A DNA stretch of 12,667 nt from Candidatus Eisenbergiella stercorigallinarum (GCA_019120525.1 DWUW01000127.1:1-12667), one strand, 5' to 3'. Positions 5,555 through 12,361 are shown, numbered from the stretch's first letter. Numbers and translations are program-made. Notes: a model not told the origin generated them from the letters alone.

Positions 5555-7276
5555 TCAATCCTCAATCGCTGCCTTCTGTGTGTTGACGTCGCGGAAGAAT
5601 TTCACATCCACCTTTTCCTTCCGGTCGTAGGTGTAGATGCCGTTCTGCTCCTGCTCCACGTCGGTCAGCTGGGTATAGCAGAAGCCGAACATCTTAGGAT
5701 TGGAAAGAAGCGCTTCGGTGAGCCCTTTGTAGCGGGAGAGGAATTCTTCCTCGGTCTTCGGGCCGTTCCCGTAGCCCCAGGCTTTTTCATCGGAGGCGTC
5801 CATGGACCATTTGATGCCGCCGTATTCGCTGACGAACATGGGAAGCCCCTCCGTATACTGCTGCCTTGCGCTGTGCGCGTCGCGGAAAGCTCCGGTTCCG
5901 TTTTTAAACGGCTCATAGGAGGCGGCGAATACAGCCGGGTCCTGCTCGTAGTCGTGCACATCGTAAATATCCGTGACTACGTGGAAGTTGCCGCTGGTAT
6001 CGATGCAGGGACGGGTGGTGTCGTACTGCTTCGTGAGGTGATAGGTGAGGGCGAGCAGGGAGTCGATCTGCTTACGGCCTTCATAGTCCCAGGTCTCGTT
6101 GAAGGGGCACCAGCCGATGATGGAGGGATGGTTGAAATCCCGCTCGATGGCCTGCATCCATTCCGGAATGAAGGCTTCGTAGCTTGTGTAGGAGGAAATA
6201 TCAAATCCCCAGTTGGCCATTTCTCCCCAGGTCAGATATCCCATCCGGTCGCAGTGATAAAGGAAGCGGGGCTCGAACACCTTCTGATGCAGACGCGCGC
6301 CGTTGAAGCCCGCCGCCATGGACAGGCGGATATCGTTCTGGAGCGCTTCGTCAGAGGGAGCGGTGTAGATGCCGTCCGGATAAAAGCCCTGATCCAGTAC
6401 CAGGCGCTGGAACACGGATTTTCCGTTGATGAGGAAGCGGTATCCGTCCAGCTTCACCTCGCGCATGCCGAAGTAGCTGTGCACGCTGTCTTCTCCGAAG
6501 GTAAGGGTGAGGTCATACAGCCTTCCGGCTCCGGGCTCCCACAGATGAAGCTCCTTTAAAGGAAGGGTGAGAAGGATAGTTCCGCAGGAACCGGCGGCGG
6601 AAGCGCTTCCGCAGTCCTTGCCCTCATAGGAGGCGGACGCCGTCAGCACCCCTTCTCCCTCCACCTGCGTCTTAATGGTGAGCGTCCCTTCTGAAACGTT
6701 GGGATAATACTGCACCGCCTTCACATAGGAAACGGGCACAAATTCCAGCCATACGGTCTGCCAGATGCCCGTGGTCCTGGTATAGGAGCAGGCGTAGGAA
6801 GCGTAGCGGTCGCTCTGCTTTCCGATGGGCTGCATGGGACTTCTGGTATCATCCTGCGCGTAAACGGTCAGATCGTTTTCTCCCGCGTGCACCAGTCCGG
6901 TGATATCGAAAACAAAGGAAACGTACCCGCCCTTATGGCGTCCCGCTTCTTTGCCGTTTACGAATACGCGGCAGTCATAGTCCACCGCCCCGAAGTGAAT
7001 GAGCACCCTGCCCCGAAGCTGCTCTTCGGTCACAGGAAAGGCGCGGTGATACCAGACGGCAGGGATGAAATCCGTGTATCCGATGCCGCTCAGTACGCTT
7101 TCCGGGCAGAAGGGAACGATGATCTTATCCTTAAAATCCGTCCTCTTTTCATAACCCCGCTCCAGCCCGCTGACCCCGAAGTCAAATTCAAAGTTCCAGG
7201 TGCCGTTCAGGTTCATCCAGTTTTCCCTTTCCATCTGCGGAAAAGGATGTTCCGGTCTTGGTATGTTTGCTGTCAT
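5555..7276 (-). CDS. Glycoside hydrolase family 2 exo-beta-glycosidase
   Basis: A 573-residue retaining glycosidase without signal peptide, so probably cytoplasmic. Domains in order: jelly-roll sugar-binding domain (about 10-180, with NLNGTWNFEFD, WYHRAF, HFGAVDYDCRVFVNG, GGYVSFVFDIT, GIWQTVWLEF), immunoglobulin-like domain (about 185-275), and a TIM barrel (about 276-573) with FNGARLHQKVFEPRFLY, the acid/base Glu394 in WCPFNETWD and the nucleophile Glu484 in FVSEYGGIKW. All key GH2 residues are present. The beta-glucuronidase Asn-X-Lys motif is not seen: the corresponding loop reads EQEQNGIYTYDRKEK. Likely substrates are therefore beta-galactosides or related oligosaccharides, but the sequence does not decide. 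AAGGAGAAG lies 5 nt before the ATG. It is transcribed divergently from an AraC regulator, its probable controller, and its leader contains hairpin repeats. Confidence 0.92.
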   Translation of the reverse strand: MTANIPRPEHPFPQMERENWMNLNGTWNFEFDFGVSGLERGYEKRTDFKDKIIVPFCPESVLSGIGYTDFIPAVWYHRAFPVTEEQLRGRVLIHFGAVDYDCRVFVNGKEAGRHKGGYVSFVFDITGLVHAGENDLTVYAQDDTRSPMQPIGKQSDRYASYACSYTRTTGIWQTVWLEFVPVSYVKAVQYYPNVSEGTLTIKTQVEGEGVLTASASYEGKDCGSASAAGSCGTILLTLPLKELHLWEPGAGRLYDLTLTFGEDSVHSYFGMREVKLDGYRFLINGKSVFQRLVLDQGFYPDGIYTAPSDEALQNDIRLSMAAGFNGARLHQKVFEPRFLYHCDRMGYLTWGEMANWGFDISSYTSYEAFIPEWMQAIERDFNHPSIIGWCPFNETWDYEGRKQIDSLLALTYHLTKQYDTTRPCIDTSGNFHVVTDIYDVHDYEQDPAVFAASYEPFKNGTGAFRDAHSARQQYTEGLPMFVSEYGGIKWSMDASDEKAWGYGNGPKTEEEFLSRYKGLTEALLSNPKMFGFCYTQLTDVEQEQNGIYTYDRKEKVDVKFFRDVNTQKAAIED

Positions 7277-7310
7277 TTCTTCTCCTTCCGCCGCCGTAAG
7301 GTGGCATTGA

Positions 7311-7363
7311 AATCATGGAAGAATGGCGCAAGCCATTCTTCGGCACGAACCGGAGGTTCGTGC
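7311..7363. repeat. 53-bp double-hairpin repeat, copy A
   Basis: Consists of GAAGAATGGC-GCAA-GCCATTCTTC (7318-7341, 10-bp stem with a GNRA loop) followed at once by GCACGAACC-GGA-GGTTCGTGC (7343-7363, 9-bp stem). It matches copy B at 51 of 53 positions, and one change (C to T) keeps the GNRA-type loop. It lies in the 5' leader of the GH2 gene. The architecture is like repetitive extragenic palindromes. Confidence 0.88.
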
Positions 7364-7376
7364 GCGCCTCCTTTTT

Positions 7377-7397
7377 GCTGCCGACAGGCAGCTTTTT
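7377..7397 (+). terminator. Terminator-like hairpin between the repeat copies
   Basis: GCTGCC-GACA-GGCAGC followed by TTTTT reads as an intrinsic terminator on the plus strand, although no plus-strand gene lies directly upstream. A related GCTGCC-GCCA-GGCAGC hairpin occurs at 7826-7841. It may be part of the repeat unit rather than a gene terminator, or may stop antisense transcription leaving the GH2 gene. Confidence 0.5.
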
Positions 7398-7450
7398 AAT
7401 CATGGAAGAATGGCGTAAGCCATTCTTCGGCACGAACCAGAGGTTCGTGC
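7398..7450. repeat. 53-bp double-hairpin repeat, copy B
   Basis: Second copy in direct orientation, 87 bp after copy A, with the same two hairpins: GAAGAATGGC-GTAA-GCCATTCTTC and GCACGAACC-AGA-GGTTCGTGC. Both differences from copy A fall in loops, so both stems are preserved. That pattern suggests structure is what is maintained. Confidence 0.88.
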
Positions 7451-7541
7451 CCCTTGTTACTTTTCATGGATCGGGAAAATACTGCTGTTGATTCCTTCTC
7501 CCATATCGCTTCCCTGTTTCATATCCGGCAGGATGCTCTGA

Positions 7542-7694
7542 TACGGTTTAAAATAAGAATCTACATTGTATAACCGTACAAAAAGTCTGAAGCGACGGTT
7601 ATAAAAAAGGATTTTTCGGTCCTTAACCGTACTTTTTACCACTATTTTGTCATCAAGTACGGTTACAAAGCTATTTCTTCATTTTTCAACCGTA
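7542..7694. promoter_or_regulatory. Array of six AACCGTA motifs between GH2 and AraC genes
   Basis: Motifs at 7542-7548 (TACGGTT), 7572-7578 (AACCGTA), 7594-7600 (GACGGTT, one mismatch), 7625-7631 (AACCGTA), 7658-7664 (TACGGTT) and 7688-7694 (AACCGTA). Orientation alternates strictly, and centres are 30, 22, 31, 33 and 30 bp apart, close to two or three helical turns. Sites 2-3 form a 9-bp inverted repeat (TATAACCGT/ACGGTTATA) and sites 4-5 an 11-bp one (TAACCGTACTT/AAGTACGGTTA). Flanks are T-rich upstream and often C-T downstream. Probable operator sites for the neighbouring AraC protein or another regulator. The rest of 7277-7930 holds the hairpin repeats and the regulator promoter, with no gene I can support. 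Confidence 0.6.
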
Positions 7695-7806
7695 TATGAG
7701 CGAAAAAAGTTCTGTGGAAGACTCTGCGGAATGTTTTTCCGAAAAAATTCATGGAATATTTCGTCCGGTCCCCTGCCCCGTGAAAAGCAACTGCCCTCTC
7801 CTTCCA

Positions 7807-7841
7807 GCACAAACGCAGTTCGTGCGCTGCCGCCAGGCAGC
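7807..7841. repeat. Degenerate relative of the hairpin repeat
   Basis: GCACAAAC-GCA-GTTCGTGC (one mismatched pair) is followed directly by GCTGCC-GCCA-GGCAGC. These resemble the second hairpin of the 53-bp repeats and the terminator-like hairpin between them, so this looks like a decayed third unit placed just upstream of the regulator promoter. Confidence 0.5.
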
Positions 7842-7850
7842 ACATAACGC

Positions 7851-7879
7851 TTGTGATGCTTGAAGTATACTGCTATAAT
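7851..7879 (+). promoter_or_regulatory. Promoter of the AraC regulator gene
   Basis: TTGTGA (7851-7856), a 17-nt spacer and TATAAT (7874-7879) with a TGC extension form a good sigma-A promoter. Transcription should begin near 7886, about 45 nt before the ATG. Confidence 0.78.
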
Positions 7880-7930
7880 CAGAGCGGGAAAATGAAAAAA
7901 ATACGCATATAAGTGAGGAATACAAGCAAG

Positions 7931-8782
7931 ATGGAAGATATTATCACCTTCCTCCCCGGCCAGATGCCGGGAGAGGAGCGATTCGCCGTTGAAATGACGG
8001 GGATCACGTATCCGGATCCCCGCTACCACATTGAAAGGGAGCATTCCCCGCTGCACTGTCTGGAATATGTGATCAGCGGAGAGGGGCACATCGTGATGGA
8101 TGGATGGGAATACCGCCCGAAGGCCGGGGACGCCTATCTTCTTGCCGTCGGGAAGGCTCACAGCTACTGGTCGGATGCGGACAGGCCGTGGAAAAAAATC
8201 TGGATGAACATTTCCGGCAGTCTGGCGGACGCTCTTGTTTCCGGCTATGGACTTGAGGATACGGTGCTGTTTGAGGACTGTCCGGTCTATCCGCAGTTCT
8301 GGGAGTTTTTGCGGGTATGCAGGAACTATGAAAAAAGCAGTCAGGAGCTGGCGGACAGAACCGTTCTTCTGTTCCATGAGATCCTGCTGAAGCTTTCCGG
8401 GAACCGGCTTTTGGCCCTGCAGGCTCATGGAGAACGGGAAAAAAGCGCGGTCTCAGAGACGGCTCTGCAGATCAGGGAGTACATCGACGCGCACATTTAT
8501 GAGAGAATAGCGGTGCCGGATCTGGCGCGGCTCGCCAGCCTTTCCGCCTCCCAGCTCACCCGCGTGTTTCGGGATGCATATGGACAGAGTCCCTATGACT
8601 ATGTGCTGGCAAGGAAGATCGACACGGCCTGCCGCCTTCTGCTGAACACGGGGATGAGCGTGAAGGAGGTGGCGTACCGGCTGAATTTTGTGGATGAACA
8701 CTATTTTTCCAATGTTTTCAAAAAAAGGATGGGGATGCCGCCGGGGAGGTATCGGACGGAAGGGCGGAGCAGACGGGGATGA
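7931..8782 (+). CDS. AraC/XylS-family transcriptional regulator
   Basis: A 283-residue cytoplasmic DNA-binding regulator. The N-terminal half (about 10-160) is an AraC-type cupin sensor, with HSPLHCLEYVISGEGHIVMDGWEYRPKAGDAYLL and the following histidine/Trp strand HSYW, a pattern common in sugar-responsive members. The C-terminal 100 residues hold the double helix-turn-helix: IREYIDAHIYERIAVPDLARLASLSASQLTRVF, GQSPYDYVLARKI, then CRLLLNTGMSVKEVAYRLNFVDEHYFSNVFKKRMGMPPGRYR, the complete family signature. I chose the ATG at 7931, with GAGGAA 10 nt upstream, over an in-frame GTG at 7913 that has no ribosome binding site. It is divergent from the GH2 gene and separated from it by an array of AACCGTA motifs, so it most likely activates that gene in response to a sugar, and may control itself. 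The ligand is unknown. Confidence 0.93.
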   Translation: MEDIITFLPGQMPGEERFAVEMTGITYPDPRYHIEREHSPLHCLEYVISGEGHIVMDGWEYRPKAGDAYLLAVGKAHSYWSDADRPWKKIWMNISGSLADALVSGYGLEDTVLFEDCPVYPQFWEFLRVCRNYEKSSQELADRTVLLFHEILLKLSGNRLLALQAHGEREKSAVSETALQIREYIDAHIYERIAVPDLARLASLSASQLTRVFRDAYGQSPYDYVLARKIDTACRLLLNTGMSVKEVAYRLNFVDEHYFSNVFKKRMGMPPGRYRTEGRSRRG

Positions 8783-8867
8783 AAGAAAAAAAGATTGCGG
8801 ACAGAAGCGCCGTATGTTAAGCTGAACTCAGATACAGTTCTGACGCATAGAAGAAAGGGGGATTTCC

Positions 8868-9119
8868 ATGAGTGGATATTTGTTGTGGCTGATCATTGTG
8901 GTCGCTGTTGTGATTCTGGTTCCGCTTGCTGTTGCCGTGATTCGGAGTATCGATTATAAGCGGCAGATTTCCGGAAAGAGACAGATGCGCACGCTGAAGG
9001 AAGGCGAGCAGGTGAAGGCGGAAGGCGGCGCGCCGGATATGGATATGGAAATCCTGGCGGCGGAAGCGAAGATGAAGAGCGCGCAGAATGTCATGGGGCC
9101 GGGAGGACTTGGAGGCTGA
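8868..9119 (+). CDS. Small single-span membrane protein, function unknown
   Basis: An 83-residue protein preceded by a strong AAAGGGGG ribosome binding site 7 nt from the ATG, which supports real translation. Residues about 4-26 (YLLWLIIVVAVVILVPLAVAV) form one hydrophobic span. A basic stretch follows (RSIDYKRQISGKRQMRTLKE), so the tail is predicted to be cytoplasmic by the positive-inside rule. The tail then becomes acidic (DMDMEILAAEAKMKSA) and ends in GPGGLGG. I do not recognise a family. It lies 85 bp after the AraC gene in the same direction and before a hairpin that separates it from the convergent copper operon. It may share the regulator transcript or have its own weak promoter. Its link to sugar or copper functions is unknown. 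Confidence 0.72.
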   Translation: MSGYLLWLIIVVAVVILVPLAVAVIRSIDYKRQISGKRQMRTLKEGEQVKAEGGAPDMDMEILAAEAKMKSAQNVMGPGGLGG

Positions 9120-9141
9120 CAGACAGAGGCGCTGAAGGAAG

Positions 9142-9176
9142 CAGCCGGACAGAGGAAAAATTCCCCTGTCCGGCTG
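9142..9176. terminator. Bidirectional terminator between convergent genes
   Basis: CAGCCGGACAG (9142-9152) and CTGTCCGGCTG (9166-9176) form a perfect 11-bp stem, extended by two G-C pairs inside. The hairpin lies between the stop codons of the small membrane protein (plus) and CopA (minus). The T tracts on both sides are short (TCTTTGTC and TTCCTTC), so efficiency is uncertain. Confidence 0.68.
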
Positions 9177-9193
9177 TCTTTGTCCGATCTGTT

Positions 9194-9409
9194 TTATGCC
9201 ATCCGGCAGCCAACAGGCGTATAGCCCGCCTCGGTCACAGCGTCCATGAGCACCTGGTCGGGAACATCCCCGGACAGGGTTACGGTCGCCTCCTTGTTTT
9301 CCAGGCTCACATCCACGGCGGATACGCCGTCAACGGCCGCGAGAGCCTTCTGTACATGCGCCTGGCAGTGCGCGCACATCATTCCGTCTACTGAGATCAC
9401 TTTTGTCAT
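9194..9409 (-). CDS. copZ: Probable internal translation product: free CopZ-like copper chaperone
   Basis: In-frame ATG at Met839 of CopA is preceded by AAAGGAG (9424-9418) with an 8-nt gap, an excellent ribosome binding site lying inside the coding sequence. Initiation here would give a 71-residue protein starting MTKVISVDGMMCAHC and ending VGCRMA, exactly the size and fold (ferredoxin-like metal-binding domain with CxxC) of a stand-alone CopZ that carries Cu(I) to CopA and CsoR. The linker residues KGEKE just before Met839 are those a former ribosome binding site would encode. I infer that a separate copZ became fused in frame with copA and kept its start. Whether free CopZ is made is unproven. 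Confidence 0.6.
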   Translation of the reverse strand: MTKVISVDGMMCAHCQAHVQKALAAVDGVSAVDVSLENKEATVTLSGDVPDQVLMDAVTEAGYTPVGCRMA

Positions 9410-11923
9410 TTCCTTTTCTCCTTTCAGGTCGGGCTGCACGGAGCAGCCGTTTTGTGTATTGATATGGGAAGCCGGGGGGCCCGGCTGTTCCGGCGTATTG
9501 GGTAATTCCTGCGTGGCGTCGTGTGTGGTATCCTGAGCGGCACCGTGCGCGGCATCCTGTGCGGCGGGGTCAGCGTCCGCCTTGAAAAAACGCAGCCGCA
9601 GGGCGTTGGTCACCACGCAGACGGAGCTTAAACTCATGGCGGCGGAGCCGATCATGGGGCTGAGCCTGAGGCCGAAGGCCGGGAAAAGCGCGCCGGCGGC
9701 CACCGGAATGCCCAGGATGTTATAGAAGAAGGCCCAGAACAGGTTCATCCGGATGTTGCGGATGACGCTGCGGCTTAACCGGATGGCCGTGACCACGTCG
9801 TACAGGGAGTCTTTCATCAATACCACGTCGGCGGAGTCGATGGCGATGTCCGTGCCTGCTCCGATGGCGATGCCGATATCGGCGCGGGTCAGGGCGGGCG
9901 CGTCGTTGATGCCGTCGCCCACCATGGCGATCTTATGTCCTTTTTCCTGAAGGGCGCGGATCTTTTCCTCCTTCTGCGTGGGAAGCACGTCGGAGATGGC
10001 TTCCTCAATACCCAGCTGCTTCTGGATGGCGGAGGCTGTCAGACGGTTGTCGCCGGTGAGCATGACCACATGGACGCCCATTTCCCGGAAGGCTTTGATG
10101 GCGGCCGCGCTGGAGGGGCGGACGGTGTCCGCCACGGCGATGATGCCGGCGATCCGGGAGCCTGCGGAACCGGATGCGTCATCCGCGTTTTCCGTACAGG
10201 AGAAAAGAAGGGGCGTTTTGCCCTGGCCGGCGAGGCGGTCCATTTCCGCCTGGATCCTGGCATATTCCGGCATTTGGGAAATTGCAAGAACCTCTTCCAT
10301 ATATGCAGGATTTCCTGCATGCCAGATACGGCCGTTCACCTCGGCGCGGATGCCGCGGCCGGAGACGGCGGTAAAATCCTTCGCGGCCGGAATCCGCAGA
10401 CCTTCCGCTCTGGCCTTTTCCACAACGGCCTGCGCCAGCGGATGCTCGCTTCCGGCTTCCGCCGCGGCGGCCAGGGCGAGAAACTGTTTTTCGGCAAAGC
10501 GGTCGTCCAGCACGATCACATCCGTCACAGAAGGATGGCCGGAGGTGATGGTTCCCGTTTTATCCAGCACGATGGTGTCGATGGAGTGCAGGTTTTCCAG
10601 GCTTTCGGCGGATTTGATGAGGATGCCGTATTCCGCCGCCTTTCCGGTTCCCACCATGATGGCTACGGGCGTGGCAAGGCCCAGCGCGCAGGGGCAGGAG
10701 ATGACGAGGACGGAAATGGCGCAGGAAAGGGCGAATTCAAAGCCCGCTCCGGCGATGAGCCAGACGATGGCGGTCAGGATGGCGATGGCGATGACCGTGG
10801 GAACGAACACGCCGCTGACCTTATCCGCAAGTCTTGCGATAGGCGCTTTGGTGTTGCCCGCCTCGTCCACCAGCCGGATGATCTGCGCCAGGGTGGTGTC
10901 GTCGCCCACGCGGGAGGCGCGGAAGCGGAAGGAGCCGTTTTTATTGATGGTGGCGGAGATGATCGTATCCCCTTCGCCCTTTTCCACGGGAATGCTTTCT
11001 CCGGTGATGGCGGACTGATCCAGAAAACCGTTTCCTTCTGTGATCACGCCGTCCACAGGAATGCTCATGCCGGGGCGGATGACCACGATATCCCCGGCCA
11101 TCACCTGCTCGGCGGGGATGGTGACCTCCTCGCCGTTCTTTACGACCACGGCGGTCTTGGGGGCCAGATCCACCAGCTTGCCAAGCGCGTCGGAGGTTTT
11201 GGATTTGGAGCGGGCCTCCAGATATTTTCCCACCGTTACTAACGTCAGGATCATGGCGGCGGATTCAAAATAGAGCTGATGGGCGTAGTGATGCACCAGC
11301 TCCCTATCATTGTGGCCGAAGCCCCAGCTCATCCGGTATATGGCGAAAATCCCGTAGAGGAAGGCGGCGGAAGAGCCGACGGCCACCAGGGAGTCCATGT
11401 TCGGGGCGCGGTTGATGAGCGCTTTGAAACCGACCTGGAAAAAGCGCCGGTTGATGAAAAGCACCGGGATGGTCAGAAACAGCTGGGTGAGCGCCGAGAT
11501 CAGCGCGTTTTCCTCTCCCATAAAAATGCCGGGAACGGGAAGTCCCATCATATGGCCCATGGCGATGTACATGAGGGGAACCAGAATGAGGATGGAGGAA
11601 ATCAGTCTGGTTTTCATCGCCTTCTGGTTCTGCAGGGTGCGGTCCTGCCGGTCCTGCCATTCTTTGCCGAAGCCGCTTTTTCCCTTCGCATCCTTCTGCG
11701 CATGGTCCTGCTCCACGGGAGAAGCGCCGTAGCCGATCCTGCTGACGGCCTGGCAGATATCGCCTTCGGTGACTGCATTTTCATCGTAGGTGACGGTCAT
11801 GTTGTTGGAAAGGAGGCTCACATTGACCTCCGACACGCCGGACAGCTTACTGACGCAGCGCGTGACGTTTGCCTGACATGCCGCGCAGGTCATGCCGGTG
11901 ACGTTATATTTTTCTGTTTTCAT
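9194..11923 (-). CDS. copA: Copper-exporting P1B-type ATPase with a C-terminal CopZ-like domain
   Basis: A 909-residue inner-membrane pump for Cu(I) export. Seen in order: N-terminal metal-binding domain with GMTCAAC (Cys13, Cys16); about four membrane spans between 105 and 235; TGES (307-310); spans at about 370-395 and 400-425, with the intramembrane Cu(I) motif CPC (410-412); DKTGT (Asp454); SEHPLA (His494-Pro495), typical of P1B pumps; GDGINDAP (669-676); and final spans with YN (734-735) and MSLSS (763-767), the Cu(I)-ATPase signature. The pump core ends near residue 780. It continues through a 58-residue Ala/Asp/Thr/Pro-rich linker into a second metal-binding domain (839-909) with GMMCAHC (Cys850, Cys853). 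That domain has the length of a free CopZ chaperone and its own start signals. The gene is 54 bp after csoR in the same operon. An AGGA site precedes the ATG. Confidence 0.95.
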   Translation of the reverse strand: MKTEKYNVTGMTCAACQANVTRCVSKLSGVSEVNVSLLSNNMTVTYDENAVTEGDICQAVSRIGYGASPVEQDHAQKDAKGKSGFGKEWQDRQDRTLQNQKAMKTRLISSILILVPLMYIAMGHMMGLPVPGIFMGEENALISALTQLFLTIPVLFINRRFFQVGFKALINRAPNMDSLVAVGSSAAFLYGIFAIYRMSWGFGHNDRELVHHYAHQLYFESAAMILTLVTVGKYLEARSKSKTSDALGKLVDLAPKTAVVVKNGEEVTIPAEQVMAGDIVVIRPGMSIPVDGVITEGNGFLDQSAITGESIPVEKGEGDTIISATINKNGSFRFRASRVGDDTTLAQIIRLVDEAGNTKAPIARLADKVSGVFVPTVIAIAILTAIVWLIAGAGFEFALSCAISVLVISCPCALGLATPVAIMVGTGKAAEYGILIKSAESLENLHSIDTIVLDKTGTITSGHPSVTDVIVLDDRFAEKQFLALAAAAEAGSEHPLAQAVVEKARAEGLRIPAAKDFTAVSGRGIRAEVNGRIWHAGNPAYMEEVLAISQMPEYARIQAEMDRLAGQGKTPLLFSCTENADDASGSAGSRIAGIIAVADTVRPSSAAAIKAFREMGVHVVMLTGDNRLTASAIQKQLGIEEAISDVLPTQKEEKIRALQEKGHKIAMVGDGINDAPALTRADIGIAIGAGTDIAIDSADVVLMKDSLYDVVTAIRLSRSVIRNIRMNLFWAFFYNILGIPVAAGALFPAFGLRLSPMIGSAAMSLSSVCVVTNALRLRFFKADADPAAQDAAHGAAQDTTHDATQELPNTPEQPGPPASHINTQNGCSVQPDLKGEKEMTKVISVDGMMCAHCQAHVQKALAAVDGVSAVDVSLENKEATVTLSGDVPDQVLMDAVTEAGYTPVGCRMA

Positions 11924-11939
11924 AGCGATCCTGCTTTCT

Positions 11940-11955
11940 GCCGCCGGAGGGCGGC
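11940..11955 (-). other. Small hairpin in the csoR-copA gap
   Basis: GCCGCC-CTCC-GGCGGC (minus strand) forms a 6-bp GC-only stem without a following T tract, between the csoR stop and the copA ribosome binding site. It may protect or process the mRNA and tune the csoR/copA ratio. No firm role. Confidence 0.4.
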
Positions 11956-11977
11956 CGATTATTTCAGCGAACGGAAT

Positions 11978-12361
11978 TTATTTCAGTTTGCGCATCAGCT
12001 CAAAGGCTTCCTCCACGATCTGCGTATTCCCGTTCTGCACCTCTTCCACCACGCAGGTTTCCATGTGCTCCTTCAGGATGATATAGCCGAAGGACTGGAG
12101 CGCGCTCTCCACGGCGGCGACCTGGGTGAGGATGTCCCCGCAGTAGCGGTTGTCGTCCAGCATCCGGCCGATGCCGGCAAGCTGTCCGCTGATCCGGTTC
12201 AGCCGGTTCTTCAGATTCCTAAGCTCCGCTTCGCTGCGGGGCGTTTTCTTATGATGACAGGCCTGACAGGAGGTTTTCCCGCAGGAAAGGCCGCTGTCGG
12301 ACAGCGATCCGGGAACGGGCGGCGTGCAGCCGCAGGAGGAAGCGTTTGTATTCTGAGCCAT
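11978..12361 (-). CDS. csoR: CsoR-family copper-sensing repressor with Cys-rich N-terminus
   Basis: A 127-residue all-helical DNA-binding repressor that leaves its operator when Cu(I) binds. The core (about 42-127) has LKNRLNRISGQLAGIGRML, then Cys74 in NRYCGDILTQ, and His99 and Cys103 in KEHMETCV. The 25-residue and 4-residue spacings equal the Cys-His-Cys copper site of known CsoR proteins. The first 40 residues add an unusual Cys/His segment: CGC (10-12) and CGKTSCQACHHKK (27-39). I start at the ATG at 12361 because the GAGG ribosome binding site is 7 nt away. The ATG two codons earlier (12367) is only 1 nt from it. It is first in an operon with copA, and two palindromes matching a CsoR operator overlap and follow its promoter. 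Copper specificity is inferred from the copA neighbour and ligand set. Confidence 0.93.
   Translation of the reverse strand: MAQNTNASSCGCTPPVPGSLSDSGLSCGKTSCQACHHKKTPRSEAELRNLKNRLNRISGQLAGIGRMLDDNRYCGDILTQVAAVESALQSFGYIILKEHMETCVVEEVQNGNTQIVEEAFELMRKLK

Noticed and set aside
7188..7433. A minus-strand frame that reads the 53-bp repeats as two VPKNGLRHSSMI peptides.
   Set aside because: The repeated peptide is a by-product of the DNA repeat. Stem-preserving loop changes favour a structural element over coding.
7457..7642. A 61-codon minus-strand frame ending GINSSIFPIHEK.
   Set aside because: Its first half runs through the AACCGTA array and no ribosome binding site is seen. The last 30 residues look somewhat protein-like and might be a relict, but this cannot be supported.
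8820..8855. Short inverted repeat GAACT...AGTTC upstream of the small membrane protein gene.
   Set aside because: Only 5 bp with a 7-nt loop; too weak to call a terminator or operator.
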